DNA of 64,000 nt from assembly GCA_013399875.1 (NCBI GenBank), contig VXAZ01001701.1, positions 1 to 64,000 of the forward strand, given 5' to 3'. This DNA is from Gymnorhina tibicen. Taxonomy: Eukaryota > Chordata > Aves > Passeriformes > Artamidae. Under the pieces are notes generated by a model. That model did not search any database. It worked only from the letters and a program-made list of their open reading frames with translations, and had not been told where the DNA came from. Shown one piece after another: positions 11,901-23,500 of the stretch. Position 1 is the stretch's first letter. The number at the start of each line of letters is the position of its first letter. Position numbers and translations under genes: made by a program.

Positions 11901-14417
11901 CATACTGCCAGTATTCCTCAGTTGCTTTGCATCTTGTCCTGACTGTCTGTTCCCTTTCATGGGCAAAGACACCATTTCCAGCCTTTCTGCACGAGGATAC
12001 GCTGGCTAAAACCCGCTGCCACTGTACCCACAAAGACAGGAACTGGATGGGCTTTGACATCCTGGAGACATGGTGATGTGTCTCTGTGTGTTTGGTGCGA
12101 CACAGTGGAGAGCCATGTCAGTGCAGTGCCGGTTGTGCCCTGCGCAGTGCATCACCGCTTGGTGGGATATATCTGTCTCTGTGTGTTACCAGAAGGAAGT
12201 GGGAGATGAGAATGTCTGTAAAAGGCAAAATGAGGTAAAATAATAACCCACAATCCTGAATAGATGTTGCTGACAGAAATAAAAGGTGCCCATGTGGGTT
12301 TTTCTTGTGAAAAACTATGTGGGCCAAAGATGCTAGTGACCCTAGGGATGAAACAAAAGAGAGTCAGCAAAAGCAATTGAATAAAGTCACTGTGAAGGTC
12401 CTCAGAAGAAAACGGAGAAATGTATGAAAACTTCGGGTCACACGCAGACCGTGAAAATCCTCAGCTGATTTTAACAAGATGGATCTTTTTTATGTTGCCA
12501 TGATGGTATTGCTTTGGAGGTCATGTCACAGAAAGTGAGGCAGTTGTGTGGGAGTCATAATGTGAGACTTATCAACCTCTGTAAGAGACAAAAAGCAAAG
12601 GAAGGGGAAAATAGCTGGGTTTGTCTGTGAAGAAAGCTTAGGAAGGTGAAGGGACTGGGAAAGTCATACGTGTGCCTTGCCATTACCACATGGGTGTGTC
12701 CTCCCTCTGCCAAGACCCTTATCACCACAGGGCTGCCTCAGCATGCAAGTGACAGTCAGTTTCTTGATGTGCACTGCCTTCACTTGTTCAGGTAGCCCAG
12801 GATGGGCTGTGTTCGGAGATAACGAGTAGATCTGTGCAAGCTGGGTGGGTCTGCCTCCCACCTTTCTCTCTCTGCAGAATGCAAGCCCACCCTTTGCATC
12901 CTAGATGTTTCTCAGGGGCCTGGTGCTGGGCTGCCTGAGCTCTTGGGAGCTTCATCCCATGTTTTTTGACTCTGACCTTTATCATATCACGAATTTGAGA
13001 CACCACCATATATGCCCTCTTTATCTTATAACAATAAGGATGACAAAAGGAAAATTAAGGCAGAGAAAAGCTTCCAGTAAGTCATTAGTTTGCAATCATT
13101 ACCACTTTTTTTCTCCCATGCAATGACTGTTTCCATGGAGACTGGAGCAAACCAGTGGCTACGAGTGTGCATTCTGCTGGTCCCTGTTTCCACAGAAACA
13201 TGTACAGTGCATTGTCAGAAATTAAGTTACTCTTGTCCAGCCAAACAAAGTGGCATGATTCAGGAGCAACAAGTTTCCTTCCCATATTGTGCTCAGATGG
13301 TCAGTTGCAGAGAGTCTGGGTGTGGCAGAGCATCTCACAGCAATCCTTTCACAGGTGCAGTGTGCTAATCCTAAAGAGATTTGCTGCCTATAGGGTAGGA
13401 TTACCAAACCAAGGACACCATAAGACATTACAGCCTAGAAAAAAGCAGGGGTGTAATATAGTAATTGTTGCTGATTGCTCTGCCACTGGAGACTGCCCTG
13501 TCACTGCATTTGAGTGCCATCCTTGGTAGGCTGCGAGAGCAGGAACAGTTGCCTTGTATGCATGCACAACACACACGTGCTCCTGTGAAGGGCATTTAGC
13601 ATAGCCACAGGATAAGGATTTCTCAGAGCCATACTCTAGCTCTCCTCAGAATCTGGGGACAGATACTCCACTATTTTCACTGCAGAAAAATGGACGGATG
13701 ACCAAGCAAATAATCTGCTTAGAGGACTTTTGCTGCTACAAGAAGTTCTCCCTTTGTATCAGTGTAACTGCTGGGGTTGTTTTGCTGGCTGGTACAAAAC
13801 CAACCTGCATTTAGGAAGCAGACAGTTGGCTAATGTGAGCTTCAAGTTGGATAGGGAATATACTGTAGTGTACAACATTGTCAAAAACTGAGTTTATTTA
13901 GATGCCAGGTTTGACTTAATTTCTTATCAACCCATATATAAACTGCTTTATATGTAACAGATAGCTACTAGACAAGTTGATCCCTTGTATGGCTATAAAA
14001 GTACGACGTTTTCTATTCTTTTGTTTGTAGGATTTCTGACACTGAGAATTGTTGATTCTGTCTAGAAGATGCACATTTTTTATTGCAGTTTTATGACTCT
14101 TCAGACAAACTCTAAGAATAATGTTCCTGGAACAGCAGGCCACTAGAGAAGGGCTTGGAAAATGACACCCACTCTAGCTAACAATGGCTTCAGTTGGGGC
14201 ATCACATCAATTTCATGTTGATCCAATTTAATTTCTTTAGGAATAAAAAAGAAATTTATTTTGAGATTGGAGATATGGTTTTAATGTGCTGGATTGTCAT
14301 TAACAGCCAGATTAAGGGCCATTGTGAGATTAAAAAGTATCTCACAAGTCTGACTCTTACCTTCAAAATGATATTTGCAATAATTGTTGGGTCAGGTATT
14401 TTTTTACTGCATTCCAG
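5998..14417. other. 8.4 kb without recognisable genes or elements
   Basis: No coding exon, RNA gene or mobile element is recognised. The longer open frames are at 6796-7179 (-), 6818-7096 (+), 9034-9453 (-) and 13155-13529 (+). They have no similarity I know and overlap open frames on the other strand. One base at 8712 is recorded as n. It could be intron or intergenic DNA. Confidence 0.5.
8712..8712. other. Ambiguous base (n)
   Basis: The only undetermined base in the window, in a G-rich context. It is probably a sequencing or assembly ambiguity. It interrupts no recognised feature. Confidence 0.99.
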
Positions 14418-14890
14418 AGACAGACAGATATGAAGGCCAGAAGAGACATCCAGCCCAAACTGCTGCAATGGAGATGATATGCTTTCATCTATTACTGCTG
14501 TATATAGGACCATAACCTTGTGCAATAAGCTTCCCTGCCAAGAAAATATTCTTTCTGAATTTGAGCAGAAAAAAAGAATCCACTGCTTTCAGAAATGGCT
14601 TGTCCTAATGGTTAATCATCCTTGCTGTAACAAATTGTTCCTTGTTTCTAATTTGTCTGGCATTAACTTCCAGCCAGTGAGTTTATGCATGGCTTTTTTA
14701 TCCATTTTAAAAATCCCTTTAATATTTCTGATTTTCTCTCCATGAATCTGCCCGTACTCTGTAATCAAGTCACCCCTCTATCTTCTGAATTTTTTTTTTG
14801 TGATAAGATAAGCAGCTCAGGCTCCTTGAATCACTTATACAATAAGGCTGTCCTGAAACCACAATTTCTTTTCTCATGGAAGTCTCTTCA
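14418..14890 (-). mobile_element. Old CR1-type LINE 3' tail (reverse)
   Basis: This matches the complemented 3' part of an ancient amniote CR1 LINE. In order on the plus strand it has 'gaaggccagaagagacatc', 'tccttgtttctaatttgtct' with 'ttaacttccagccagtgag', 'ctctccatgaatctg', 'tgtaatcaagtcacccctct', then 'gctcaggctccttgaatcac'. The order is what I expect of a single insertion read from its 3' end inward. The copy is strongly diverged, with no surviving frame. The type is similar to the tail at 2236 but in the opposite orientation. The boundaries and subfamily are approximate. Confidence 0.7.
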
Positions 14891-17800
14891 ATTTTTTTTT
14901 TAACGTTTCTTTGCAAGTATAAGGAAATCTATTTTTAAGATCCCTTTAAAAGCATAGACAAGTGAACAATTTATGGGATTCTGACACTGAACTCATCAGT
15001 TCTGTTTAGAAAGCTGGAAAGACCTCAGTGCTAAATCCTATTCCCTCATTCATACACATGGAAACCCATTTACTTGTTAACAACTATCATGTTGCAGTAG
15101 GAGCTTATGTGTAATTTTGACTGTTGTTAGTCCTGAATCTTTTTTGCCTCCTTTCAGCATATAGTTTGCTGATGCGGCTTAGGTTTTAAAGCTGGCTGGT
15201 GGCACCTGTTTATATCAGACAATAGCTTATACCTCTTAACTTGAAGATCTAAATTTTGTCACCCAAGCCTCACTCATTTGTCCGGTTTTATGAGGAATTA
15301 TGGGTGTCTAGACATGGGACTTGCTCACAGAGCGGCTCTTGTGGACTCAGTGTGGTACTGGGTCTGAGTGACCAGGTGCTGCTTGTCATAGCCTGGCTTC
15401 AAAGACTCAGTCTTCCTAGAGGCCTGGCAAAGAAATTAAAATGTGCATAATACATGTGCTCTGTACTAAGGAGTTGTACAGCTGCAGTGCAGGGAACTGG
15501 AAATGCTCTCCACACTGGGGTGGTTACCTTCCCTGGAACCATTACTCATTTATTTGCCTTCCCATGTGTTACGCTGTGCAGCCTTTCATCTTCTGCAAAG
15601 AACATTCATTTCTTTAAAAGATATTCATTTTAAGTGGGTGTATTCTATTTTTGACACATCCATTTCATATCATTAGAATATCACCCTGCAGTGCTGGGGT
15701 GTATTTATTTATTTATTTTTAATTTTCAATTTCTCTCATATCTGCAACCGGCTGTCACTATGGCATCTTTCCTCCATGTGAGTCAGGAGGGGAGCTGCTT
15801 TCTCAAGTCATCTGTATCTTCCATGTGTCAGCTGTCAGCTGTACACCAACAGGGGTGCAACAAAGTAATCAGCTGCAAATTGCTTTGGGGCTCTGCTGAT
15901 GGGAGAGGCATGGGCTTCTCCCACAGCCCTAGGATGCTGGGAAGCTGAGTGGAACAGCTAACTAAACCCACTGATCTCCAACTGCTGCAGTCTTGGCCAC
16001 AGCCATAGCTAAGGGTTGAAACTGAATTCGGCTGCCTCTTGCTAGGCTTTGCTTAACCACCTGACTGTCAGGGGATGAATGAGGGTGCCCAGTAGGGCAG
16101 GCAACCTCCACCATCAATGCAGAGAGGTGTTCAGGTGCCCTTGACCCTGGTGGAAATAGGATACAGCACACAGCTTCCCACAGCAGAAAGCGGGCTGCTC
16201 AGGGCTACCTCTGTATCTCAGAGGTCTTTACCAACCTAAATGTTTCCATGGCTCCCCCATCACTCTGTGTCTGCTGTGCTCCTGCAGTTGCAAGGGCAAG
16301 TATGGAGAGGCTCTATTTTCCAGTAAACTTCTTCATAAGGAAAATAACCCTTTCCTTCCTGGATCTCTGGAATGAAATGGAAAATACCCGATGTGCTGGT
16401 TACTGCAGATGGAAGTTTCAGGGCAAGGATCAAACTTGTGAGATTAGTAATTTTGTTATTGCCTTTTCAGGGTGGGTTTTTGTTATTCTGCTGGTAGCTG
16501 CCTGAACAAGATTCTGGACTAATCACTGTTGGCTCCACTTGCTGGCAGCAGCCCTTCTGTTCATAGAAATCCTGATGATATGACAAGCAGAAAAGAAATG
16601 TTTTAGAGTCAAAAAAAGGGAAGTGATGGGTACTCTTTGGACCAGAATTTAGAATTTGAATGGGAGAAGAGGACAGCTGGAGACATTTGTTTACTTTTGC
16701 GATGTAAAGTGTTTGAAGTATTTACATAGTAAAAACATAGTAAGAAACCAAAGGATTCCTACAGCTCTAACAATTGGACAAATAATTAAAAAAAAAAAAA
16801 AGGTTAAATAACTTACTATAAATCCATGACCAGTTTTTGCTGAATGAGTTACTAAGTGCTCTCTGCTGCTTTTTTTTCCCCTGTCAGGTTGCTTTATGGC
16901 AGCAGGGTGACACAAGCAGCAGGCTGTCCGCAGCCAGCTTGGCCTGCACAGGGGGCAGGACTCTGAGGGATTCCCAAGCAGGAGAGGGCAGTCACTCTGC
17001 TGGAGCTCAACAAACTCCTGTTTGATTAATCTTTGCTAATTTGGAAGGAGCATATCTGGAACAGGCAAGCTGAGGCAACAAGTAAAAGAGCAGTGCAAAT
17101 AGCCTTTAATTTAATTCCTGTTCGTAGGATGGCTGATTTGTCTCAGAGTGGGAGACAAATAAAACACAGGGAAGCTGACCAGGGCATGTTTGTCACCCAG
17201 GGCCTTCACTTCAGCTTGTTCCAGATTATGCCCCCTTTTAAGGCTGTGCTGTTGAGTGCAGAACTGACTTCAGGGCTACATAACTAAGAGTGCATATGGC
17301 TCTGTCCCACTGCCAGGAGGTCAAGAAAAATGCTAACTCCTGAGTGTAGAATCCTAGAAGACGAGGGGGCTAATGCATATGTGTCAAACACCGACAGCCA
17401 GATAGCTGTGGAGCCAGGCATGGATTGTTGGCGGTAACAGCCAAGAATTGTTGGTGATAAGACACTGAGAAAGAACAGGATGTGGCTGGAGAAGAGGCCA
17501 TAAGGAGGTAGGGCAGCAGATTTCTGGGACAAACGTCCTTGTTCTGGCTCCTGGAGATGAGCACAACACAGCACAGCACAAGTGCGGGGATGAGGTTGAG
17601 AAGGGGTCATGGACTGTAAGAGGGGATTGAGACCACCCAAGACCCCTGAAGCCCTCCAACCCTTTTCCAGAAAGGTCTAGAGGAATGGACTGTGCATGAT
17701 AACAACTTTGCATATGAAATGAAAAGCTTATCTCCACGGTAAGGAATTAAAATGTACTCCCACCAAGCCCAGGTGTGTGGGCACCCCCAGGACACTCCAG

Positions 17801-18541
17801 CTGGTTTGCCACTGGAGCCAGGACTGGTGCTCTTTCTCTTTTCCTTTCATTCTCTCTCCCCTTCTTTAATTCATCTCTCTTTCTCTCTTTCCTTTCACCC
17901 CACTCCTTTATCCAAAACCCAGTGCCGTGTGTTCATACAGGATATCAGGGACTAACTTACACCAATTTCCATGCCAAGAGTGCAATTTACTAATAGAACT
18001 CTAAAAGCTTTTGTGGACCCCCTGACTTTTGTCATTCCTTTTGACCATGAGGATTTATGAATCTTGCGTGCTCCCTTCCCCTTAGGGGTGGGATGTCACA
18101 ATGAGATAAGCATAGAACACCCATGAAACTGAGTGTAAATGCTGGCACAAGCTCCAACTTCTCTTTATCATCTGGCATACAGACCCAATCCAGTTGACAA
18201 GTTTTGTTGCTTCACCAAGTTTCATCTCTGCTCTGGTAGCAAACACATGGGATGGTACATATTTCACACGTGTCTGCTCATGGGCTGAGAGTTATAATGA
18301 CACAGCAAACCTGTGTTCAGATCTCACTGCTCTGAGAGCTGTTGGCTGTCAGTCGTTACTGCCTTCCCCTCTCCAGGGCAGGATGGTGTTTTTTAGCACC
18401 AGTCTACCCTCGAGGGTAGTTTAATATGCAGAATGGTAAACTGAGTCTGAGACACGAGTACTATCATCTTCTGCCAACACCATTGCTGCCCACAGTGGGC
18501 AGCAGTGGTGGGAACGTCGTAGCCTAGCACGCCCAAAGTCA
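14891..18541. other. No recognisable gene; simple-sequence tracts
   Basis: No gene or element is identified. The stretch holds TATT repeats near 15703-15718, an A run near 16788-16801, a pyrimidine-rich CT tract near 17828-17900, and a perfect 16-bp palindrome at 18404-18419. Overlapping short frames at 17284-17737 on the minus strand have no known similarity. Confidence 0.5.
18404..18419. repeat. 16-bp perfect palindrome
   Basis: The sequence CTACCCTCGAGGGTAG equals its own reverse complement and is centred on a CpG. It lies about 130 bp before the solo LTR. A palindrome of this length may arise by chance in 64 kb, or may be a homodimer binding site; nothing else in the sequence decides. 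Confidence 0.9.
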
Positions 18542-18546
18542 CAGCT
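18542..18546. repeat. Target-site duplication, left copy
   Basis: CAGCT directly precedes the LTR start TGTTGGGG and is repeated exactly at 19710-19714 just after the LTR end. A 5-bp duplication is the length usual for ERVL-class integration. Confidence 0.8.
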
Positions 18547-19709
18547 TGTTGGGGTTTAGGATTCTTCCTTTTGCTCCTCTCAGGGAATTTTCTCCCATAT
18601 GTGTTGCTAGGAGATAATAATGACCAGGTACTTAAGAGAGACAAAAGAAGCTGCCACAGCTCAGGGGAGGGGTGCAGCTGGCTACTCTTTTTTTATCTGG
18701 GAATTTGTCCGGAAGGGGCAGAGATGCCGTGAGATTTGGATTGGGAAAAGGGGGTTGGGTGGAGCCCCTAGGTCTCTTGTCCTCTTGGCATTCGGAGGGG
18801 AGAGAGGCTGTGGATGCTGTGGGGAGAATTCATCACCGCTGTGGGGGTTGGCCTTCTGCTGCCTTCCTTCTACCATGAGTGGAGCTCTGCTCGTCAGAGT
18901 GGCCATTGCACTGGAACCTTATTAACACTCTACCTCACTGAAAGTGGGACTTTTCACCATCTGCTCTGCTGCCTCAGGGGAAAAACCCCAGGATCCCTGT
19001 GCCTCTTCCCCACCCCCCAAGGGAGCCTCTCTCAGCCATGTTCAGGAGCCACTGCCCAGCCCCTCGCTGTTTCTTTGCCACTGCTCCGGTTTTTCTGCAC
19101 TGCAGCCAAGCACCCCCTCCCTGCTGGGACATCCTGTAGTTCCCACTACAGCTGTGGAGTTTCCGATACATCTCACCTACCACCCGGGATTTTGTGTTCA
19201 TCCCTGCCACTCCAGCCTGCTGCTCCCGAGGGTCCTGCTGGGGCACAGGGACCGGCTGCCCAGGGGGTTTGTGAAGCCTTTCTCCCGTCCCTTCCCGGCC
19301 CGGCCCGGCACATCCGCCATTGCCGCGTGCTCCCCGCGCTCGCCCCACAGCGCCCCCTGCAGGCGCGGGGGAACCATCGCCCCCACCCTGCACAGGGGGA
19401 GCCGCCAGCGCCCCTGCCGGCCGTGAGCGCCACTGCACCAAGGGGAAAGCGCTTAAAGCGCAGGAAGAGACTGTTTATTGGGTTCTCTGGGGTTTTTTCT
19501 TCTGTTTGTTGTTGTTACCACGGTTGTTGCTTGTTTGCCTTGTTATACACATATATACTAGTAAAGAACTGTTATTCTTTTTCTCATATCTTTGCCTGAA
19601 AGCCCCTTAATTTCAAAGTTATAATAATTTGGATGGAGGGGGGTCATATTCTCCACTCCAAGGGAGGTTCCCACCTTCCTGGCAGACACATGTCTTTCAA
19701 ACTAAGATA
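18547..19709 (+). mobile_element. Avian ERVL-type solo LTR, about 1.16 kb
   Basis: A long LTR begins TGTTGGGGTTTAGGATTC and ends AAACTAAGATA, where the expected final CA appears as TA. It is flanked by the exact 5-bp repeat CAGCT, so both ends are fixed. There is no internal retroviral sequence on either side, so this is a solo LTR left by recombination between the two LTRs of a provirus. The 3' third ('agactgtttattgggttctc', 'tttgcctgaaagccccttaa', 'ataatttggatggagggg') is a type I recognise from bird, probably songbird, genomes. The middle is very GC- and CpG-rich. The 261-codon open frame at 18814-19599 has no retroviral motif and reflects base composition. The family name needs a Repbase search. 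Confidence 0.88.
19250..19450. promoter_or_regulatory. CpG-dense core of the solo LTR
   Basis: About 200 bp of dense CpG and GC-box-like sequence, with CCGG, GCGC and CGCG tetramers, stands out in a window that is otherwise AT-rich and CpG-poor. LTRs carry their own promoter, and this part would be the candidate initiation region. No canonical TATA box is placed where it would clearly serve it. Promoter activity is inference. Confidence 0.4.
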
Positions 19710-19714
19710 CAGCT
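19710..19714. repeat. Target-site duplication, right copy
   Basis: CAGCT immediately follows the LTR and is identical to the copy at 18542-18546. Confidence 0.8.
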
Positions 19715-19939
19715 CTCCCTATCAAACATCTGTTTGGAGATCCCTGTTTGCAGATGACACTTGTGCATGCTTTTCCAGTGGTATCTGACACGTGTCACAT
19801 ACAGCACTGAGCACCCTGACACTGAGCAGGTGTTACTAGGGGAGCCATGACCCTATTTCTCTTGGCCCCTAAAGAAAGTAGCACAGCAGGATACATGATT
19901 GCTGCTCTTGCCTTTCCCTGGGCTTAGAATGAAAAGCCA

Positions 19940-20880
19940 AACACAGTTAGAGGGGAAAAATGGGTTTTACCTCTGTATTTATTCAAGGATCCTTTGGTGC
20001 ATCACATCCAGGTAGAAAGCAACCCCAAGTGCACACTGAAAATGCACACCCGAAAGTGCCCACCAGGATGCCCAGCCCAGGAATGCACCAGGGTGTACCC
20101 ACCAAACAGTGTACTGCAGAAATGCACAAATGTACAAATGCACCCATACGATGATTCGTGTATACAGTTATAGACCTTGCAAATTAGCTTATCTATCAAA
20201 GATTCCCCAAGGAGAGGCTCAAGAGAAGCCCCTGTCCTGAGGAACTTTCCCCCTGGAGTGGCCTATCTTGGTTTTCAGAATGTGTTCTGGAGAGGACCTT
20301 GGTGTCTGGGGTTTTCTGACCCCACTGCGAGGTTCCCAAGATGTTTGATCTCTTGGCTTAACAGAACTTTGGGTCTAAGCTGGTTATCCAACTTAGGGAA
20401 TTACAAGTATGTGAGCTGAAAGCACTAAGGATACATGCAAAGCTGTATAAAAGGGTATATAAAAGGATATATGAGAGGGGTATATGAAAAAGTATCTCTG
20501 TAATAGGATAAAGAACAGAGTGGCACCATAGAGTATGGATGAGAGGCTACTCTGCGTGTAACTGGGGGTCTGTGTTCTCTGTAACTGGAGGGAAGGAGAA
20601 AGAAAGTCGGGAGGAAACCTGGTGCAAGCCTGGCCCTTTGCTCTTATGTGTTTATATGAGGGATGTTCTAGATACATTTCCAAGGATTACAATGTCTCTG
20701 GAGTTTGCAGTAAATTCGGCAGCCAACCCATTAGGTTTACAGAAGAGGATTTACAGTTATTGTGAAACTTCCCAGGAGATGCTGTTATGTATAGGCTTAA
20801 GTTCATCTCAGCGTGGAAGCAGGGTACAGCCCTCGAAGGAACACTTTTATTCTTGAATTTTTGATGTAGAAACTTTTCCG
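19940..20880 (-). mobile_element. Probable ERV LTR-like sequence (orientation uncertain)
   Basis: This stretch resembles a complemented avian ERV LTR. Near its start is 'gggttttacctctgtattta', whose complement holds a possible polyadenylation region. It is followed by ACC/TGCAC-rich repeats (20025-20150) and then 'gattccccaaggagaggctc' and 'ccccctggagtggcctatct', phrases I associate with bird LTRs. I cannot fix TG and CA ends, find no target duplication and see no retroviral frame, so the limits are loose. It could instead be part of an ERV internal region or an unrelated medium-copy repeat. Confidence 0.4.
20444..20490 (+). repeat. TATA-rich imperfect 12-bp minisatellite
   Basis: Four imperfect units follow one another: TGTATAAAAGG, GTATATAAAAGG, ATATATGAGAGG and GGTATATGAAAA. 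The first two contain TATAAAAGG, a strong TATA-box match on the plus strand. They may be core-promoter-like by coincidence of repeat sequence. Confidence 0.8.
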
Positions 20881-23172
20881 GAATATATCTGCAACTTTCC
20901 TGGCTTTAGTTTTCTCCGTGCTTTTTTTGCTGTGTTTAGCATCAGTTCAGGGAAACCAGGCATAATAGTTTCGGGTTGTGATTTGTGAGTAGTGTTGTTA
21001 CTGTGTGAGAAATATACTAGTATCCTGACAGAAATAAAATTAGTTATATGATATTATGCAAACTTCGTATCTATGACTTCTTTTCCTTTACAAATTCATC
21101 TTACAAAACTTTGACATGTGCTGCCTCTCAGCAGAGAGTCTTCTGTAAAAATTACTAAGTGGTACGTAATTGTAATCACTTCAGTTACTTCATACACTCA
21201 CAGCAAATAAATAGTTTCCTTGCAAATATGCCTTTAGATTATACAAAGTGTCTAGCAGGAGACAAATTCAGACACTAAATGCTTTTGAGAGTGGATTTTT
21301 CTCAAGACACCAGATATTGATCAGTGTTTGCTAGATATGTATCAAGAGATGGTTAATAAAGCATGTTTTCTGTTACAACAGAGCAAGGAGAAATGCTCTA
21401 GTTTATGGAAAGCCAAGGTCATATTACAGAGACTGTAGTACCTTTTACATCTTTTCTGAATACACCTGTGGGGTAGACATATTTCTAATGCTGATGAAAA
21501 TGCATTGTGATTACCAGGCTGGGAGCGACGCTGTCACATAGGACAAAGGAGAAAAATTCATTTTTTCATAGCTCAGATGCCAAGAAAACAGGTGGATAAA
21601 AGGTGAAGAACATTTCTCTTATGAGAGGAAGATGAAGGACTGAGCAGTTGTAGCAACCGAGTAATTTTCACATTTATGTTGTGTGTTTGCATCAATATAC
21701 ACAGAGAGAGACCGGTGCCTTCATACTCTCCTTTTCTGAAGAAGTCTGCTTAGCTTTAATGAATCATTTTATGAGTGCATGTCTCAGCCATGATTTACAT
21801 GTCCAGGTTCACCCAAGAGACGCTGACGCCTAGAGGGGCGACGCCTGTAAGGCTGTGTTCAGAACTGCAGCAAGGGTTGAGTCTTGGCTAGTCAACAAAG
21901 CAGAGGCAGCAGGAACCATGGGTGGGTAGGTGGGTGGTTCACGGCAGTCCTCTCTATCCCAGGGACATCCAAGTTGTTACGATCAGTCTTGCAGAGGGCA
22001 GGCTCCCTGCAAGGAGGAAAGGTCTGTTGTGCTAGCTAGAGGCAGAAGAGCAAGGCAAAAACCTCATTGAGGCAGCCTGTTCCTGTAGCGCCTATTCTTT
22101 CTAGCTGGAAAAGTGGAACAACAGCTCACGGTCACTCTCTTTGATCCCACCTAGGTGCTCTGCAGCATCACATCATTGTCATGTGCTTTTCCGGAAATAT
22201 CTTACCCAGAATGATGAGTTCTTTCTCAGATGGAGCTTTAACTGAAATGGGCAGGTTCCAGAAGAGATGCTGTACAGCACGTTTTTGAAGTGCACATGCT
22301 GGCTGGGAAAGTTGTCCCAGCCTCATGGTGGTGATTAAACTGGATGGTTGCTATCTGCCCTGCAGGCAGCAAATAATGCCTCATTGCCTAGTACCTGGTT
22401 CATTTTGAACAGCTTCTTGGAAGACTCTGTGCTAGCTATATATAGAGCGGAGTGCAGAGGCTTCCATTATAGATTTCATTTTACTCCTTTATAACAATGT
22501 GCAATAGATTTACCAAACATAGCACTCTCCAGGTTAATTTGTATTTGTTCAGCCTGATGTAGAAAATCTTAAATGCATCTAAATAATAACCATATGCCGT
22601 AGTTCAGGCTGTAGCTTTCTGGGCCACTTTCGTGTAAGGCACATATGTAGCAGACAAATCTAACAGATTATGGGGAGAAGCATCAGTTGTGTATTGGGAA
22701 CAATTAATAAGAATGAAAAGATCCCTCTTAATATAAAAATTTTGTTCAGACATCAAATACTTATTAAAGTAAGTATTCACCATTTGCCAGAGGAAGGTCT
22801 GGGACTGATTATGTTTTAAGCCTGAGAAAATCCATTCATTAGAGATGACACAGTTTTAAAAATACACTTGATTCTCATGCTTGTACACCAGTCAGTTTGC
22901 AGATATGGGTTTTGAATACACCACTGAAAATGATGTTCTCACAGCCCATCACAATTACAGCCCGTTAATTGACTGCAGCACCAAGGGATGAGGATTAAGA
23001 CAGGGTTTGGGATGTGGAGAAGCAGGCACACCAGGGAGGGTGACAGGATACCTGGTGGAATTGGAGAAGGAATTTCTACACTCTAACCCTTTCTCTATTA
23101 CTTAGGTAAATAGGCCTGGATTCTAAATGAGACAAGATTCCTGTCAGCCTATTTCAGTGCATTTCTCATCAC
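20881..23172. other. No recognisable gene or element
   Basis: No frame longer than about 60 codons looks coding and no element is recognised. Two CTGACGCCT/GCGACGCCT-like words lie close together near 21822-21846. The rest is ordinary AT-rich DNA. Confidence 0.5.
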
Positions 23173-23319
23173 TGTGGTTAACCCCAGATGGCAACTAAGT
23201 ACCGTGCAGCCATTTGTTCACTCCCCTTCCCTGTGGTGGCGTGGGGAGGACAATTAGAAAAAGGTAACCCCATGGATTGAGCCAAGAACAGTTTAATAAA
23301 TAAAATAAAGTAACTATAT

Positions 23320-23342
23320 AACAACAACAACAACAACAACAA
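23320..23342. repeat. (CAA)n microsatellite inside the LTR
   Basis: Seven or more perfect CAA units (TTG on the LTR sense strand). The position matches the simple-sequence segment this LTR family carries near its 3' part, so it probably arose within the element. Confidence 0.95.
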
Positions 23343-23492
23343 TAGTAAAGAAAATGGATACAACAAAAAAATAAAGAGGAAGAAAACTCAATTTTAAACT
23401 AGTGATACACAATAAAATTGCTCACCATCCACTGAGGACTGCTTAGTCCATCCCTGAGCAGTAATAGATGTCCTCAGGCCAACTTCCCTCAG

Positions 23493-23500
23493 TTTATATA
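23493..23500 (-). promoter_or_regulatory. TATA box of the reverse solo LTR
   Basis: The minus strand reads TATATAAA at the place expected for the U3 core promoter of this LTR. Whether it is still active cannot be judged from the sequence. Confidence 0.5.

Noticed and set aside
18814..19599. 261-codon open frame, the longest in the window
   Set aside because: It lies wholly within the solo LTR. It has no retroviral or other known motif, and overlapping frames on both strands are also long, as expected from GC-rich composition.
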